Below, piece after piece: positions 12,860 through 24,420 of a stretch of 64,000 bases of DNA. The translations under genes and the position numbers were made by a program. Source of the DNA: Impatiens glandulifera. Taxonomy: Eukaryota; Streptophyta; Magnoliopsida; Ericales; Balsaminaceae. The stretch covers positions 1,460,001-1,524,000 of the forward strand of contig NC_061867.1 of the NCBI RefSeq assembly GCF_907164915.1, read 5' to 3'. The notes under the pieces are model-generated. The model was not told the origin of the DNA. It saw only the letters and a list, made by a program, of their open reading frames with translations, and made no database searches. Within the stretch, counting starts at the first letter, position 1; each line of letters begins with the position of its first letter.

Positions 12860-14180
12860 ACGACGATATCGAAAATCTTAACCCGTAATAAATATAATTT
12901 AAAGAAAAAAACAAAAAAAAAAACTTATAAATAAATAAGTTAGGCACCCATTTTAATTAGATCTAGATTCTAATTAAATTAGAAATTGAATTAACTAAAC
13001 ATTGTTTAAAGATACCTAAACACAAATTAAATAAAGTATCGGCGGCATAGCCCGGACAGAAAAAGACAAATTAAGGACCCGCAAGAAACACGGCGAAGGT
13101 GACACGTGTCAGTCCCGGGTTAAAGTTGGCTGACAATTTTAATAATAATAGAAGACAGCTGTGCATGTGCGAAGTTCTTGGAAACTCTCTCTCTCCATAA
13201 TAATGGCAGCTTTTAGTATCATGCTCTATAATTTTAATTAAAATTATAATTAATAAAGGTTTAATATTATTTTTATATTTTGTTTGTAATGTTGGAAGTT
13301 ATCAAACTCAAATGGTTCCATTTTATCTTAAGTTTTTTTAAATAAGGATGTTAATTATAATACATTTTTATCATTTTTAATTTGAATTGTTTTTGTTAGA
13401 GACGATTTTCCTGTTTAACCGATAAGGTGATGGGATTCTGATGATATTTGTGTATCACTCTTAACACTATAAACATAATTAGTATATATAAAACAGGTAA
13501 TCTATTTATTTATTTATTTATTTTTCATTTTTTTAGAAATTTTAAGTTTATTTTTTCTTTATAACTAATATTTTTTTTTAAATATATTATAATATATATA
13601 CTATTAAAAAATTCGTTTATATAACTTAATTAATATATTTTATATTCTATACTTTTTTTAAATATTGTATAACGGTGTCTCGCATAAATTATCCGAAACT
13701 AAACGAGACAGGAATTATAGTAAAATGTAATCTTCGAAATAAGATGTGGAGGGACGATAAATACATTTCTCGCTTTGATCCGCTCAGTTGCCATTCTTAG
13801 TTTAAGTAAGATTCGAACTTGTGACATTTAGTGTATTAAGAACCACTTTTAAAACAACCCTTCAATTATTTTAGTAAATTTTGATAGTGGTACTTAGTTT
13901 AATTATTAATAAACGTCTATTATAATTTGTGTATTACTTAATACTTATTTTAATGTTCAAAAAAGTTAAATAGTTTTAGCTTATTTTACTTTGAGTATAT
14001 TTTTGTTTTGTTTTTTCTATTGAAGAAATCAATCCTATATATATTTATGTGATCATGTCATTAATGAAATTTTTTCATGAAATGGTTTTTAGGGTTTAAA
14101 ATATATATATGGATACCTACTCTATATGTGAGAGGCTAAAGGAAAGGACCACCCATCCACCTCCTACTAAGATATTACCA
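12860..14180. other. Upstream region of AHL with a G-box island
   Basis: Mostly AT-rich, but 13030-13230 is distinctly less so. That island contains the palindrome GACACGTGTC (about 13100), a strong G-box/ABRE core, followed by CAGTCCCGGG. At 13670-13820 lies a fragment of a dispersed repeat that also seems present near 63130-63250 (shared AATTATCC then CGAGA words). No gene was found. Confidence 0.4.
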
Positions 14181-14194
14181 AACTCAAACCCATG

Positions 14195-14235
14195 TCCTGA
14201 CCTAACCCTAACCCTAACCCAAACCCTTTAACTTA
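14195..14235. promoter_or_regulatory. Telomere-like repeat/telo-box cluster upstream of AHL
   Basis: The plus strand reads CCTAACCCTAACCCTAACCC and then AAACCC and AACCCTAG. These are short interstitial telomere-type units about 230 bases before the AHL start codon. Such telo-box motifs in plant promoters and 5' UTRs are known binding sites for telobox-binding factors, including ones that recruit Polycomb complexes. A pyrimidine CT run follows at about 14265-14280. Confidence 0.6.
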
Positions 14236-14454
14236 ACCCTAGTTTCATTACACTAGAATTAACTCTCTCTCTCTCTCCACTTCTTCATCGTCACTTCCAA
14301 ACCCAACATCAACTTGGCCGGCAGAAGAACATCTCCACCATGCTTGACCTAGATTATACAGCTAATTACCTTTCTCTCTCTACCAATGAACAATCGTGAA
14401 TCAGATCTTATAATTTAACTTCTCAATTTTTCAGCCACTTGTGATCAATCAATC

Positions 14455-15971
14455 ATGGATCCTATTTCAGCATCAAACCAGCGTCACTCCCTCCCACCTC
14501 CTTTCCATACCCGTGATTTCTCTCTTCAACCTCACCAATTCCACCACCTAAACGATGACGAGCAAAGCGCGACTACACCCGACTTCAATCAAGATCAATC
14601 CAACGGTGGTGGAGGAAACGACCTCTCAAACGAAGGCGGAAGTGGCGGCGATGGAGTCGGAAACGGCACCGGAGAGATGATATTGCATCGACCAAGAGGT
14701 CGACCATCTGGGTCTAAGAACAAACCAAAACCACCCATTATAATCACGAGGGACAGCGCGAACGCACTTCGAACGCACGTTATGGAAGTGGCTGATGGGT
14801 GCGATATCGTCGAGAGCGTTAACTCTTTCGCGCGGAGGCGACAACGCGGAGTTTGTGTCTTGAGCGGTACAGGTAATTGTCTTGAAATTACAATACTATT
14901 TATGATGCCTTGAATAATTAGATTTGATTAAGATATCATTGCATTATCATATCCTATATGTATTCCCAAATGTTAGATATAGTTTTGATTAAAATGGAGG
15001 GCATTATATTAATGAGATCTAATTAGTTTTTTTTAGAGAATAAACCATGATTTTGAAACAAATAATTACATATTCTCAATAGTTACATAAAATATTATTG
15101 CACTCTTGTAAATACATAATTTGTTCCATGTATTCTTTATCATTATTTGATTTGGTTTAATCCTTTTAGTTCAAGCATGATTATTTGAAGATGACCTAAG
15201 AATTAACTAAGAATTACTTGATTGTATATATTTTATGTTAATAATAGTTATAGCTATATGTTGATAACTTAAATGTTAGAGTCTATGATATATTTTGTAT
15301 TTGAAATTATATTTTAGATACCTTTTAGAATAGGTGATAGTTTTATTAACATATATTGAATTTGTGACACTATAAACACTTAATAGAAAATCTTGTTTTG
15401 GTTCAATTGAAACATATCGATGATGGACTAATATTCTTTATCTCTTATTTGTTTGAATTTTTAATTTTTATTGTAATTTCATAACATAACATCTAATATT
15501 TCGTTCAACAACTTAGGTATTGTCACTAATGTGACGCTCCGACAACCTGCATCGCCAGGAGCTGTCGTGACACTAAACGGACGGTTCGAGATACTCTCAC
15601 TTGCGGGATCGTTTTTGCCACCACCAGCTCCTCCAGCCGCCACCGGCCTGACTATATATTTGGCCGGTGGGCAGGGACAAGTGGTGGGAGGTGGTGTGGT
15701 TGGGATATTAACGGCTGTTGGCCCGGTTGTAATAATGGCAGCGTCATTTAGTAACGCGGCTTACGAAAGGCTACCATTGGAAGAGGATGATATCGCGGGT
15801 GGTGGGAATATGCAAGGAGGGGGGTCGTTGGGATCTCCGGGAGGGGGACAACCGCCCTTGATAGGGCACGATCCTACGCTTTTTCATGGGATGTCGGCAC
15901 CTGCGAATCTTTTGAATTCGATTCAGATGCCGAACGAGGCGTATTGGAATGGTGGTAGGCCACAATTCTGA
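14455..15971 (+). CDS. AHL: AT-hook motif nuclear-localized protein (AHL)
   Basis: Nuclear protein that binds AT-rich DNA and represses or tunes growth genes. Two exons, 14455-14872 and 15517-15971, joined ACAG|GTAATT..CTTAG|GTATT, give 290 residues. Residues 1-75 are His/Gln/Gly-rich and include [11 protein letters not shown], seen in the AHL24/26 group. One AT-hook of type I lies at 79-92 ([15 protein letters not shown]). The PPC/DUF296 domain covers roughly 104-235, with [32 protein letters not shown], the partner-binding block GRFEILS and [20 protein letters not shown]. The C-terminus is glycine-rich and ends YWNGGRPQF. The single AT-hook and PPC type place it in clade A, whose Arabidopsis members usually have no intron, yet a 644-bp intron splits the PPC domain here. 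Confidence 0.93.
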
Positions 15972-16950
15972 AAGTGAAATTAAATTCTTGATGAACAAGT
16001 TATAATGAGGAATGGTTAGGTTAAGATTAACATGAGCACTAGTTGTTTATGTTAGGGATGGATTGAAGGTGTATGATGATCAGCATTAGTTATGATGAAC
16101 TCCTTTATTAGCAATTACTTTCTTATTAAACACTTAGGTTTTAATTTACTTTTATTGATCATTTTATGTTAATGTGATGTTTGGATCAGGTTTTATGATA
16201 ACTTCTTATGGTTATCTAACTAAGCGATTGTTCTTATTGTGAATGTATGAAGTATAAAGTCATAAAACTAATTCCATAATATATACCAAGTTAGCATAGT
16301 GTGTAACACTCAAAATTTTATTGTCCATGTCATAATTTTTCATCAATCAATGAATAAACAAACTCAAAATACATGTAACTAGGCTTTTTTATTTTTGAAA
16401 TTAAGAGTGAACTAACATGACACCCCACAACCATGGTCTTCGTTTAAACTCAAAACGATTCAATATGAAATCGAATTTGTGACATTTTGGCCTCTTAAGC
16501 CGATTTTTATCATTAGACTATCTTGGTGGAGTTTCATAATAGTTTCATTGTGTCAATGTCCTTTTGATCACGCGAATGATGTGAATCTTCCTAGCCTTTT
16601 CGGTTTGTCATCAAATCATAACAATTCTTTGAAACCGATACACAAAATAAGTTGAATAACTTAATTATTTGTTATCTTACCTTACTTCAATCCTAAGTTT
16701 ATGCATAATTAAAAGTGAGAATCGTTTAAACATAAAAAAACTAAACAAGACATCATAAAAGTCGATAAAAACTGAAAGATCAACCAATACAAAAGCCTTC
16801 AATAATGACGATCACAAACTTCATATAACCAATATTAGAAGTGTGAGTTGATCGAAATCGAATACAATCATTGAATTAATTTTAACAATAAATACAATTA
16901 AAGCAATTAAATAAAATTAAGATATGAGACAAAGTGCACATTGATGGCAA
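15972..16950. other. 3' flank of AHL and repeat fragments
   Basis: The first 300 bases are probably the AHL 3' UTR. The segment 16400-16530 resembles 42940-43020 (shared 'gaactaacatgacacc' and 'cctcttaa' words), which marks a dispersed repeat fragment. No other gene was seen. Confidence 0.4.
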
Positions 16951-16959
16951 TATCATGTG

Positions 16960-17170
16960 TTTCATAAGAGGCGTGCACAGAATGAAGATGAATGGATCTG
17001 AGGAGAAAAACTAGGTCAGTCGACTTTAGTAGGTGCTGTCTGTCTGTATTTTTGTCAACATTAAGGAAGCCTGCAACTTAACACTAATTAATTAACGTTA
17101 TCCATATTTATGTATGCATGTACCTTGACATTCTCACAGCTTTTGCTCATCTCGTCAATTCTTTTCTAAG
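16960..17170 (-). other. Exon-like segments, identity unknown
   Basis: On the minus strand, CTGCAG|GTTGC opens a segment that reads RIDEMSKSCENVK and ends at AAG|GTACATG. Further on, TTGCAG|G opens one that reads ASLMLTKIQTDSTY before a stop. The splice motifs and residue mix look like two exons of a small coiled-coil protein. I cannot name the family and found no convincing other exons. It may be a gene fragment. Confidence 0.25.
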
Positions 17171-17932
17171 CAACCTGCAGCAATCATATTTTAATTTGAA
17201 ATAAATAATAGCTTATAACCTTAAACAAATAAAAAGGGAAAAAATATATATATCATATACTTTCCAGTTCCACTAATAAAAGTTTATAAAAATCTACACA
17301 TTTAAACCTTGCTTATTTATAGATTTAAAATGGTGTTTTATATACTTATCTCACTATTTCATAAAATGAGGTCAAAACCTTAGAAATAGAGGCCCATTAA
17401 AAAGAAATTTGGAGCCAATCAAAATAAAAAATTATATTAATTATTTTTTTTTAACAAAGATAAAACATATAATATATATTTTTTTAAAGTGGTACATTTA
17501 TAATAAAATCGTTTTAAAAAAATGACATTAAAAAAATGAAAAAAAAAATACAAACACGTTACCCAACAAGTTATCGAGCTCATAAATATTTAAGAAGAAC
17601 GAATAACTCTCTGACATACTCCACCAGTTTTTGAAAATTAATATTAGAAGTCGTCGTAATAATAGCATTATGAATTTTACGTATAAAATGACTACAGTCA
17701 TTGAAAGTTTAGTGATTTCTCTCTAACTAGATAGTCCGTAAAAAAATAACTGAGATGTTAACCCAAATATGTATTTTTATCATATTAACCACCTCATTTA
17801 AAACTACACAACATTTACCAAAGACTTGAGCATCACCTAATAAATATCAATCATACTCTACATAAGACAACATATATTAGTCATAATAGATAATGCAAAA
17901 ATAAGTGTATCGTCAATTTTACACCCTTATTA

Positions 17933-18134
17933 TCCCCTCTTCTAGTCTAGCGGCAAAAAGAGGTGGATATCCATCCCCCAGCCTCAATGAGGTCCTGGGT
18001 TCGAGCCTGTCAAACGATAAGTTATGCGCCTAATTAAATGGTTAAGTGTGTTTGCGGGCTATGTGCTTAACCCGCAGGAATTAGCCGCACTCCATGCGAG
18101 TAATGGAACCCAGCGTTCTCAAAATAAAATAAAA
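17933..18134 (+). mobile_element. tRNA-derived SINE, about 200 bp
   Basis: An internal RNA polymerase III promoter is visible: an A-box-like TAGTCTAGCGG at about 17944 and a B box GGGTTCGAGCC at about 17997. The element ends in an AAATAAAATAAAA tail. It is flanked by 15-bp target duplications, TTTACACCCTTATTA (17918-17932) and TTTGCACCCTTATTA (18135-18149), with one mismatch. Its tRNA-like head identifies it as a SINE, not a tRNA gene. Confidence 0.85.
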
Positions 18135-18249
18135 TTTGCACCCTTATTACACATATGACTTACCATAATATGTAACATTTTTTCATAATGCCACAAAACT
18201 CTTACGAGACAGCTCTATAGAATTAAGAGACTCTAAACCCCGCAACCGT

Positions 18250-19470
18250 CACTAGTAGAAAATTGAGTTTTAGGGAGAGCAAACACTCTCGAAGAAAGGC
18301 CTTATACCTTCGGTGATAGTGTTCACCGAGAGCGATAAATGCTCTCGTGGAGTCTCAGTGATATAACTATCTGTGAAAAAAAGGGTGTTTGCGAGGGCAT
18401 AAAAGGCTCTCGGAGATAATTAATTTTTTTTAAAGAGAGCAGAGCCACTACTCTCGATGATATTTAGAGCCTTTCAAAAAAATTTCGAAACCCTAAAAGC
18501 TTCTATTTTGCAGAAGCACAAACATGGCTAGTATCAAACCCTTCATCTGCAAATCTAGAAGCATTTCGAATAACACCATAGCAGGTTAATAAATCAAAGA
18601 AAAAAAATTCATTTGTTAAACCAACAATCAATCTTCAAACAAACACACACCAAACTTAACAGAAAAAGAAAAAAGATTTTGACTGTTTTTTACCTCTCTA
18701 TATCAATATAATCTTCAATCCCTAAAGTAACCATTTCCCAAATCAAATCATCTCTATTGATTCATCTTTTTCTTTCTCCGACACTTATCACTCACCTTCA
18801 CAAAACAAAGCAGCTAGCAACTTTATCAATAAATTAATCAAACAGATATCATTGAAGTAGATCTATTCAATAACCGAATAGATCTATTCAATAAACGAGT
18901 GAATCTATTCAATAACCGAGTAGATCTAGTTGGAGAAGAGGAGATCCACGTCCGATGAAAGATAAGAGAGAATAGATCCACGGTCGATGAAAGAGAAGAG
19001 AGATCGGACATCGGATGTTAGAGAAGAGGAGATCCACAACCGGTGAAGGAGAAGAGAGATCAAAGATCGATCGATTATTGGAGAAGAGGAGATCCACTAC
19101 GGGTGAAGGAGAAGAGAGAGAGGAGATCGATCGGACGTTAGAGAAGAGGAGATTGAGGGTTTGATTTTGAGTTGTAATGAAATGAGGATAGGGAGAGAAG
19201 AGATTGAGTACGACATTGGAAATTGAGAGTTTAATGAAATGAGGAGAGGAAGAAGAAAGGAAGAAGGGAAAAAAAGAGACAACTGAGAAAAAGAAAGAGG
19301 AACGTGGAAAATGTAAAAAATAATAATTTCACCAAGGGAACCCTTTGCCCCCAGAAATATAGGATTTTTGCCAAGAGGAACACTTTGCTCTCCGTAAAAT
19401 AAATCTCACCGAGAACATTTTTTTTTGCTCTCAGAGATCTTTCTCGATAATTATAATTTTCTTACTAGTG
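18250..19470. mobile_element. Non-autonomous CACTA transposon, 1.22 kb
   Basis: The ends are CACTAGTAGAAAATT and its inverted partner ATTTTCTTACTAGTG, the classic CACTA termini. The flanking trinucleotides are CGT and CGA, a 3-bp target duplication with one change. Subterminal zones carry many short CTCTCGG/ACCGAGAGC words in both orientations, as transposase-binding sites do. The centre (18860-19290) holds purine-rich tandem units of about 45-60 bp built on GAAGAGGAGATCCAC. No transposase is encoded. Confidence 0.88.
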
Positions 19471-20104
19471 CGACAATTTCATAGATCCTTTATAACTAAT
19501 CAATCTTTCAAAATTTAGTCTCCCTAAAATAATATATGTCATAATCAAAAGTTTTCAATAGTGCCTTAACGATGCATCTTTTCACACCATCATTTATTCT
19601 ACAAACGTTCTAAATAATAATCTTTCTGATCATTGATAAAATCTAATCGAAATAACTTTTCTCAAATTTGAAACACGTTTTCCCTCTTAAAAATAACCCT
19701 GCGTTAAATCATTTAGTTTCTTACTTGACAACGTTAGTATACACAAATATATAATTCCCCAGAATAACAAGCCTTATGATTTTCTTATTGATGATATAAA
19801 TATTGATGCTAATGACGATATTATTTCTCAAGCCTCTAGTGAGTTACAGACAGAGTTCGAAAATATCAAATCTTTCATATATTTTTTTTATATAGTTAGT
19901 TTTCACTAATTTAGATTTCACGTTTTCTCAACCTAATTTTTCTTTAATTATATAATTTTAAATGTATAAATTTATTTTTTTAAATTGAGTATTCTAATCA
20001 CTTTTTAGATTTCTTATATTTAATTTATTTTAGTAAGGATATTCGTTAAATAATTTGATTAATATATTCACTTATTACCCGTAATAGTATAATACATATA
20101 ATCT

Positions 20105-21345
20105 TTATAACTCAGGTGTTAAGATCGACTACAACAATAGAAGGGGAGTTTGAATATTGTTGTTGTATTTTTATTTTTATGCGGTTTTAATCCTGTTAGA
20201 GATTGAAAATCTATTTCTATTATTTGATAAATCGTATCAAGCTCTTGAACAATTTCAAGTGCGGAAAATGCTTGTTGGATTTGAAGCGGCATATATAACG
20301 GTGAATGAAATAGTAAACAGACAACACAAGATTTTATACATGTTCAGAGATAAAACTCATACGTCACCCCTTCTTTTGTTTCTAGAAGGATTCCACTAGA
20401 AGACTTTGATTTGTATAGCCTCTACACAAATGTCTATCTAAACTTCTAGTTATCACACTCTCTTGTTGAACAGACAATATTCTGTTCAACTTACACAAAT
20501 CAACTATTTATGCAATAATACAAATGATTATCTCTCAAAGGATTAGCGAACGATCAACAAAAAAATTAGAGAAAAGATAGAGAAAACACATAGAGAGAAC
20601 CGTAGATTCTCCGTTGTCCTTTGATGCCCTTTTTATATTTTCTGTATGACAACGATTGAATCTATTATGTTGACACGTGTCAGTGGTACATTCGCCGTAC
20701 AATTGACGTATAAGGTAGTGCACATGGGAATCGAATATTCGTTAAAACGTGGCGTACGGGATAGTAGTGCACAGATTAATGGAATATTCAGTAAAACGTG
20801 GCAGTTGTACATTTTGGCGTATTAAGCTACTGTAGAAGTCTGCTAATAACGAACTCATCTGTTGGCCCAACACTGTTGTTGGGTTACTCGGTTGTTAGCG
20901 CAACACAACTGTGCTGAAGGAGCTAGACTGCTGGAACAAGCCTACTGCCAGCGCCTTTTCAGCTCTGATGCTAGAATAAGTTTGCTGTCAGCGCTTCTTC
21001 AGCTCTACTACTGGAACAAGTCTGTTGTCAGCGCTTCTTCAGCTCTACTGATGGAACAAGTCTGCTGTCAGCGCTTCTTCAGCTCTGCTGCTGGAACAAG
21101 CCTGATACAAGCGCTTCTTTAACTTTGCTGCTGAAACAAGTCTGCTGTCAGTGCTTCTTCAGATTTACTTGCACATTAAAACATTTGTTGAACTTAGTTT
21201 TATTCATTTATCAACGCATAATCAAAACTATGTCGTATTAATTTTAATTATCCTAAGTTCATTTTAATCAATTAAAACGTTTTTCATAATTTAACTTAAT
21301 TAACGATTTCCCTTTAATTTTAATTTAATAATTTCTCCCATTTTT
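20105..21345. repeat. Diverged repeat block, copy 1 of 2
   Basis: This block and 21350-22600 are two diverged copies of one unit of about 1.25 kb in direct order. Shared anchors in order are 'tcaagctcttgaac', 'ataaaactcatacgtca', 'ctagaagactttg', a CTGCTG-rich minisatellite and 'actatgtcgtattaatttta'. The 'acacaag..ttcagagataaaac' text resembles plant LTRs, so an old LTR-type origin is possible but not shown. I found no protease, reverse transcriptase or integrase. Confidence 0.6.
20937..21170. repeat. 40-bp minisatellite, about six units
   Basis: Units follow the pattern AAGTCTGCTGTCAGCGCTTC and then TTCAGCTCTGCTGCTGGAAC, repeated with small changes. The local base composition is far richer in GC than the surroundings. 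Because 40 is not a multiple of three, the open frame at 20862-21122 cycles through three phases and is not evidence of a protein gene. A more decayed array of the same units lies at about 22140-22310 in copy 2. Confidence 0.85.
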
Positions 21346-21349
21346 CTTT

Positions 21350-22600
21350 CTTTAATCCTGTTAAGGACTTAAAATATGTTTATAATCTTCTATAAATCGT
21401 CGCAAGCTCTTGAACGGTTTCAAGTACGGAAATGGTTGCAAGACTGTTAGATGTAGTAAAGAAATAACACAAGCGTTTTATGGATGTTCGAAGATAAAAC
21501 TTATACGTCATCCATTCTTCTGTTTCCAGAAGAATTTTACTAGAAGACTTTGGTTTGTATAACTTCTACCCAAACCCAGTCAAAACTCAAAATTTAACAG
21601 TTGTCTGTTCTGAACTCCTAGCAATCACTCTATTGAACAGACAACGTTATGTTCAACTTACAATGCTGAATATACTTTCAAATATTATAGTAACTTATCT
21701 CTAAGCTTAGCGTAAATGAAATACATAATGTACTTATAAAAAATGAGCTAAAGAGAACAAATTGATCGAGAGTTGAAGCTTGTTGTTGTTCGAATTTGTT
21801 ATCTGTATCTTGTGTGTTCCAAGTCTTTTCGTCATTGTACTCTACTACTCTTTTATATTGAAGCGTAGCAACGATCGAATCTGATTCTTGGATACGTGAA
21901 CTGACCGGGAGTATTCGCCGTACCGAGAATCCAAATATTCATGGATCCTCCGTCCAGTTATCCAGGGATCCGCCGTTCAAAAATCCAGGGATTCGACGTT
22001 GTACTTTGATGTTTTTTATATTGAAATATAGCAACGATCGAATCTCATTCGTAGATACGTATCGACTTTCTAATTATTGTATTTGTGGCAATCTATTGTT
22101 AGAACATCACACATGTTGATGTAACACTACTTTTTGCTTTTTCAGGCTGTTGCTGAAGCAAAGTTATTGTGCGCGCTTCTTCAAGCTGCTGCTGAAACAA
22201 GTCTGTTGTTAGTGTTTCTTCAGATTGCTGCTGAAGCAAGACTACTTCCAACGTGCTGAAAACAGCTATACTGTTGACAACCTTGTTACCAACGCGTCTT
22301 CAACTTTGCTTACATCAGCTATGCTGCTCGTGCTACCTGCACATAAATAAAATATTTACATAACTTAATTTTATTTAATTATTAGCGCATCATCAAAACT
22401 ATGTCGTATTAATTTTAATTATCTAAGTTCATTTTAAACAATTAAATCATTTTTCTTAATTCAAACAATTAAATCATTTTTCTTAATTCAACTTAATTTA
22501 ATGAATTCCTATTTAATCTTAATTAAATAATTTTCCTTTTTCTTTATTTAATTTAATCTAACAAAAATATTTAATTAATTCATAATAAATATATTTATTA
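21350..22600. repeat. Diverged repeat block, copy 2 of 2
   Basis: Second copy of the unit at 20105-21345, including 'tcgcaagctcttgaacgg', 'ataaaacttatacgtcatcc' and 'actatgtcgtatta'. It differs from copy 1 by an extra segment of about 150-200 bp at 21850-22060 with short GGATCC-containing repeats. A 25-bp duplication lies near 22438-22490. Confidence 0.6.
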
Positions 22601-22899
22601 ATTAAAATTGGAGCTATGCAGCAATTTCATCACTTTTTCATGTTCTACAATGCAAAAATCTTCTATGTGTTAAGGTTGAGAGAGAATATTTTTGTCATGA
22701 GAGAATTTATATTGTGGTACAATTAATCATCTCCCCACACCATATTTGTACTTGTATAAATAATCATTTATTTACATAAGTTTAAAATAAAAAGTTTATT
22801 TTAAAAATTAATTTATGTTTATAAATTTAATAAAATTACTAGAATATATAAAATTGATTAGGTTTTTTCTCTAATAATTAAAACTAAAAAAAATTAATA

Positions 22900-23300
22900 T
22901 TACTATCTTTATTCATCACATCACTCCATTTGACTAAAATATTAATATATCCTCTATTTTAAATTTTTATTTTACTATTATATATTAATATCTTTGAAAT
23001 TTTATATAAGTGATAAAGAGAATTTGAAAAAGGGAAGAAAGAATGATGTGTCACCACATCATTAATGATGAAAAAGATAAGAGAAAGAAAATTTGTTATT
23101 TTTTCAACGTAATTATCTCTCTTAAATTCTCTCTATCAATCATTTCTCAAAATTTTATTACCAAAAAAATTATCACCTTCTCAAATTATCATCGTTTTTT
23201 AAATAACCTAATTTTCTCAATAAACCGAACAAATTTGAGACTCAATTTCAAGGAATATATTATCCCTCAAACTTTATCAAATTTAGTTTATTCTTCTAAG
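22900..23300. mobile_element. MITE of a dispersed family (copy near 23.1 kb)
   Basis: The segment has 'gatgtgtcaccacatcat' in the middle and flanks with similar outward-facing ends (left GATAAAGAGAATTTG, right, read inward, GATAGAGAGAATTTAAG). The same words occur around 30915-31290, 35620-35740 and 50490-50760. The reading frame at 23043-23312 is low-complexity and not a gene. Confidence 0.45.
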
Positions 23301-24420
23301 AGAAGAAAATAATATATCTATTTTTTAGTTGTTAAACTTTTATAATTGAAGTCTTAAAAATAATACTTTATTATAAGTTAAATGGGTTTTTAGTAACCAC
23401 TATTTATTTTTTTTATGCAAATATGTTTATTTTACGATATTAACGATATAATATCGATACTTTACCAAAATATCAGTATATTTCGATATGATATACCAAA
23501 ATTTATGTACAATGTCAGTATAATTTAAGCATTATGACATTCAAAATTTAAAAAGATAAATTGATAAAAAAATAATTTAAAGTACTATTTTTAATTTTTC
23601 AAAATAAGTGAGTATAAATATGAGTTGGTAACTTATATTAAATAAGTCCATAACATATTAAATCAAATAATAAGTCATTTTTTTAAACTAAAATAAAAAT
23701 ATATTTATAAATACATACTTCTTCTTCACCTCAAAGCAAGAGAGAGTCCTCACTTCTTTTTTTTTTTTTTTTTTTTATTAAGAAGAGAAATGCTTCTTCA
23801 TCGAAGAAGAGTTCATGAAAACGCCTAAGCTCATGACCTTACTCCTACTCCATAGGGTATTCAAAAATATGCTATTTGTTTTTTTTTTTACAATTTAGAA
23901 GGGAATGCAACTTCGATCATAATGAGTTGTTTCAATGATGAAAATGTATTTTTGTATATCCATTTCCACGTTTTGAAGAAGAGACAAGTCTTGTGCTGAG
24001 AAAGTTTTGGAGAGGAAGGAGAGACAAGTTGTGTGCCACTAAAGATGAATTTGATCAGTAAACTTTGCGGAGGAGTTCCCTAACCTATTGCAACACTGAG
24101 TTTGTTATTTTCGTTTTTTACTTAGAAATATCTCGAGATTTGATCCCATAAAAATAATAAACCTTTCGCTTTTGAGGAGAGGGCCTTTAAAGAATAAAAA
24201 GTTAACAGTAAAAAATAAGAAGGGAAAAGATTTTACTAGGATGAGCCAAACTTTTTTAAGAATATCAAAAAAATGAACTTTTTCCTTATATCTTAAGTAA
24301 TGTATCACTACCCTCCGCCGCAACATGATTATATGAGCTAATTTTGTTTGATCAAGTTGTACCAATCAATATCTTTGTATATTTTGCTCTTTCGCTTCTA
24401 GTCCAACCAACAAAAACAAG
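23301..24420. other. Gene-free, AT-rich
   Basis: At 23430-23530 there are words such as GATATAATATCGATA and 'tataccaaaa' like those in 62030-62640. Around 23760 lies a long T run. No gene was recognised on either strand. Confidence 0.45.

Larger units (their letters stand above)
17550..19760 (-). mobile_element. LINE remnant B, interrupted by a SINE and a CACTA element
   Basis: The stretch 17550-17917 matches LINE remnant A at 7905-8260 but is more broken. On the minus strand, DDTLIFALSIMTNICCLM corresponds to DDMYMKNYCIMINCCRMC of copy A. Sequence of similar composition resumes after the SINE (18150-18249) and after the CACTA element (19471-19760). The remnant therefore served as landing site for two later elements. 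Confidence 0.5.

Noticed and set aside
14195..14235. Chromosome end or telomere-fusion site
   Set aside because: There are only about three units and an active gene follows directly, so a telo-box is the simpler reading.
17933..18134. Possible tRNA gene because of the A-box and B-box
   Set aside because: There is no cloverleaf that I could fold, the unit has an A-rich tail and flanking target duplications, so it is a SINE.
18909..19282. Two minus-strand frames rich in Leu, Ser and Pro
   Set aside because: They come from purine-rich tandem units inside the CACTA element.
20862..21122. Open frame of 86 codons with repeated FSS and CCQR peptides
   Set aside because: It is a translation of a 40-bp minisatellite in cycling phases, with no start context or neighbours.
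23043..23312. 89-codon plus-strand frame
   Set aside because: It lies in a MITE-like AT-rich repeat with low-complexity composition and no domain.
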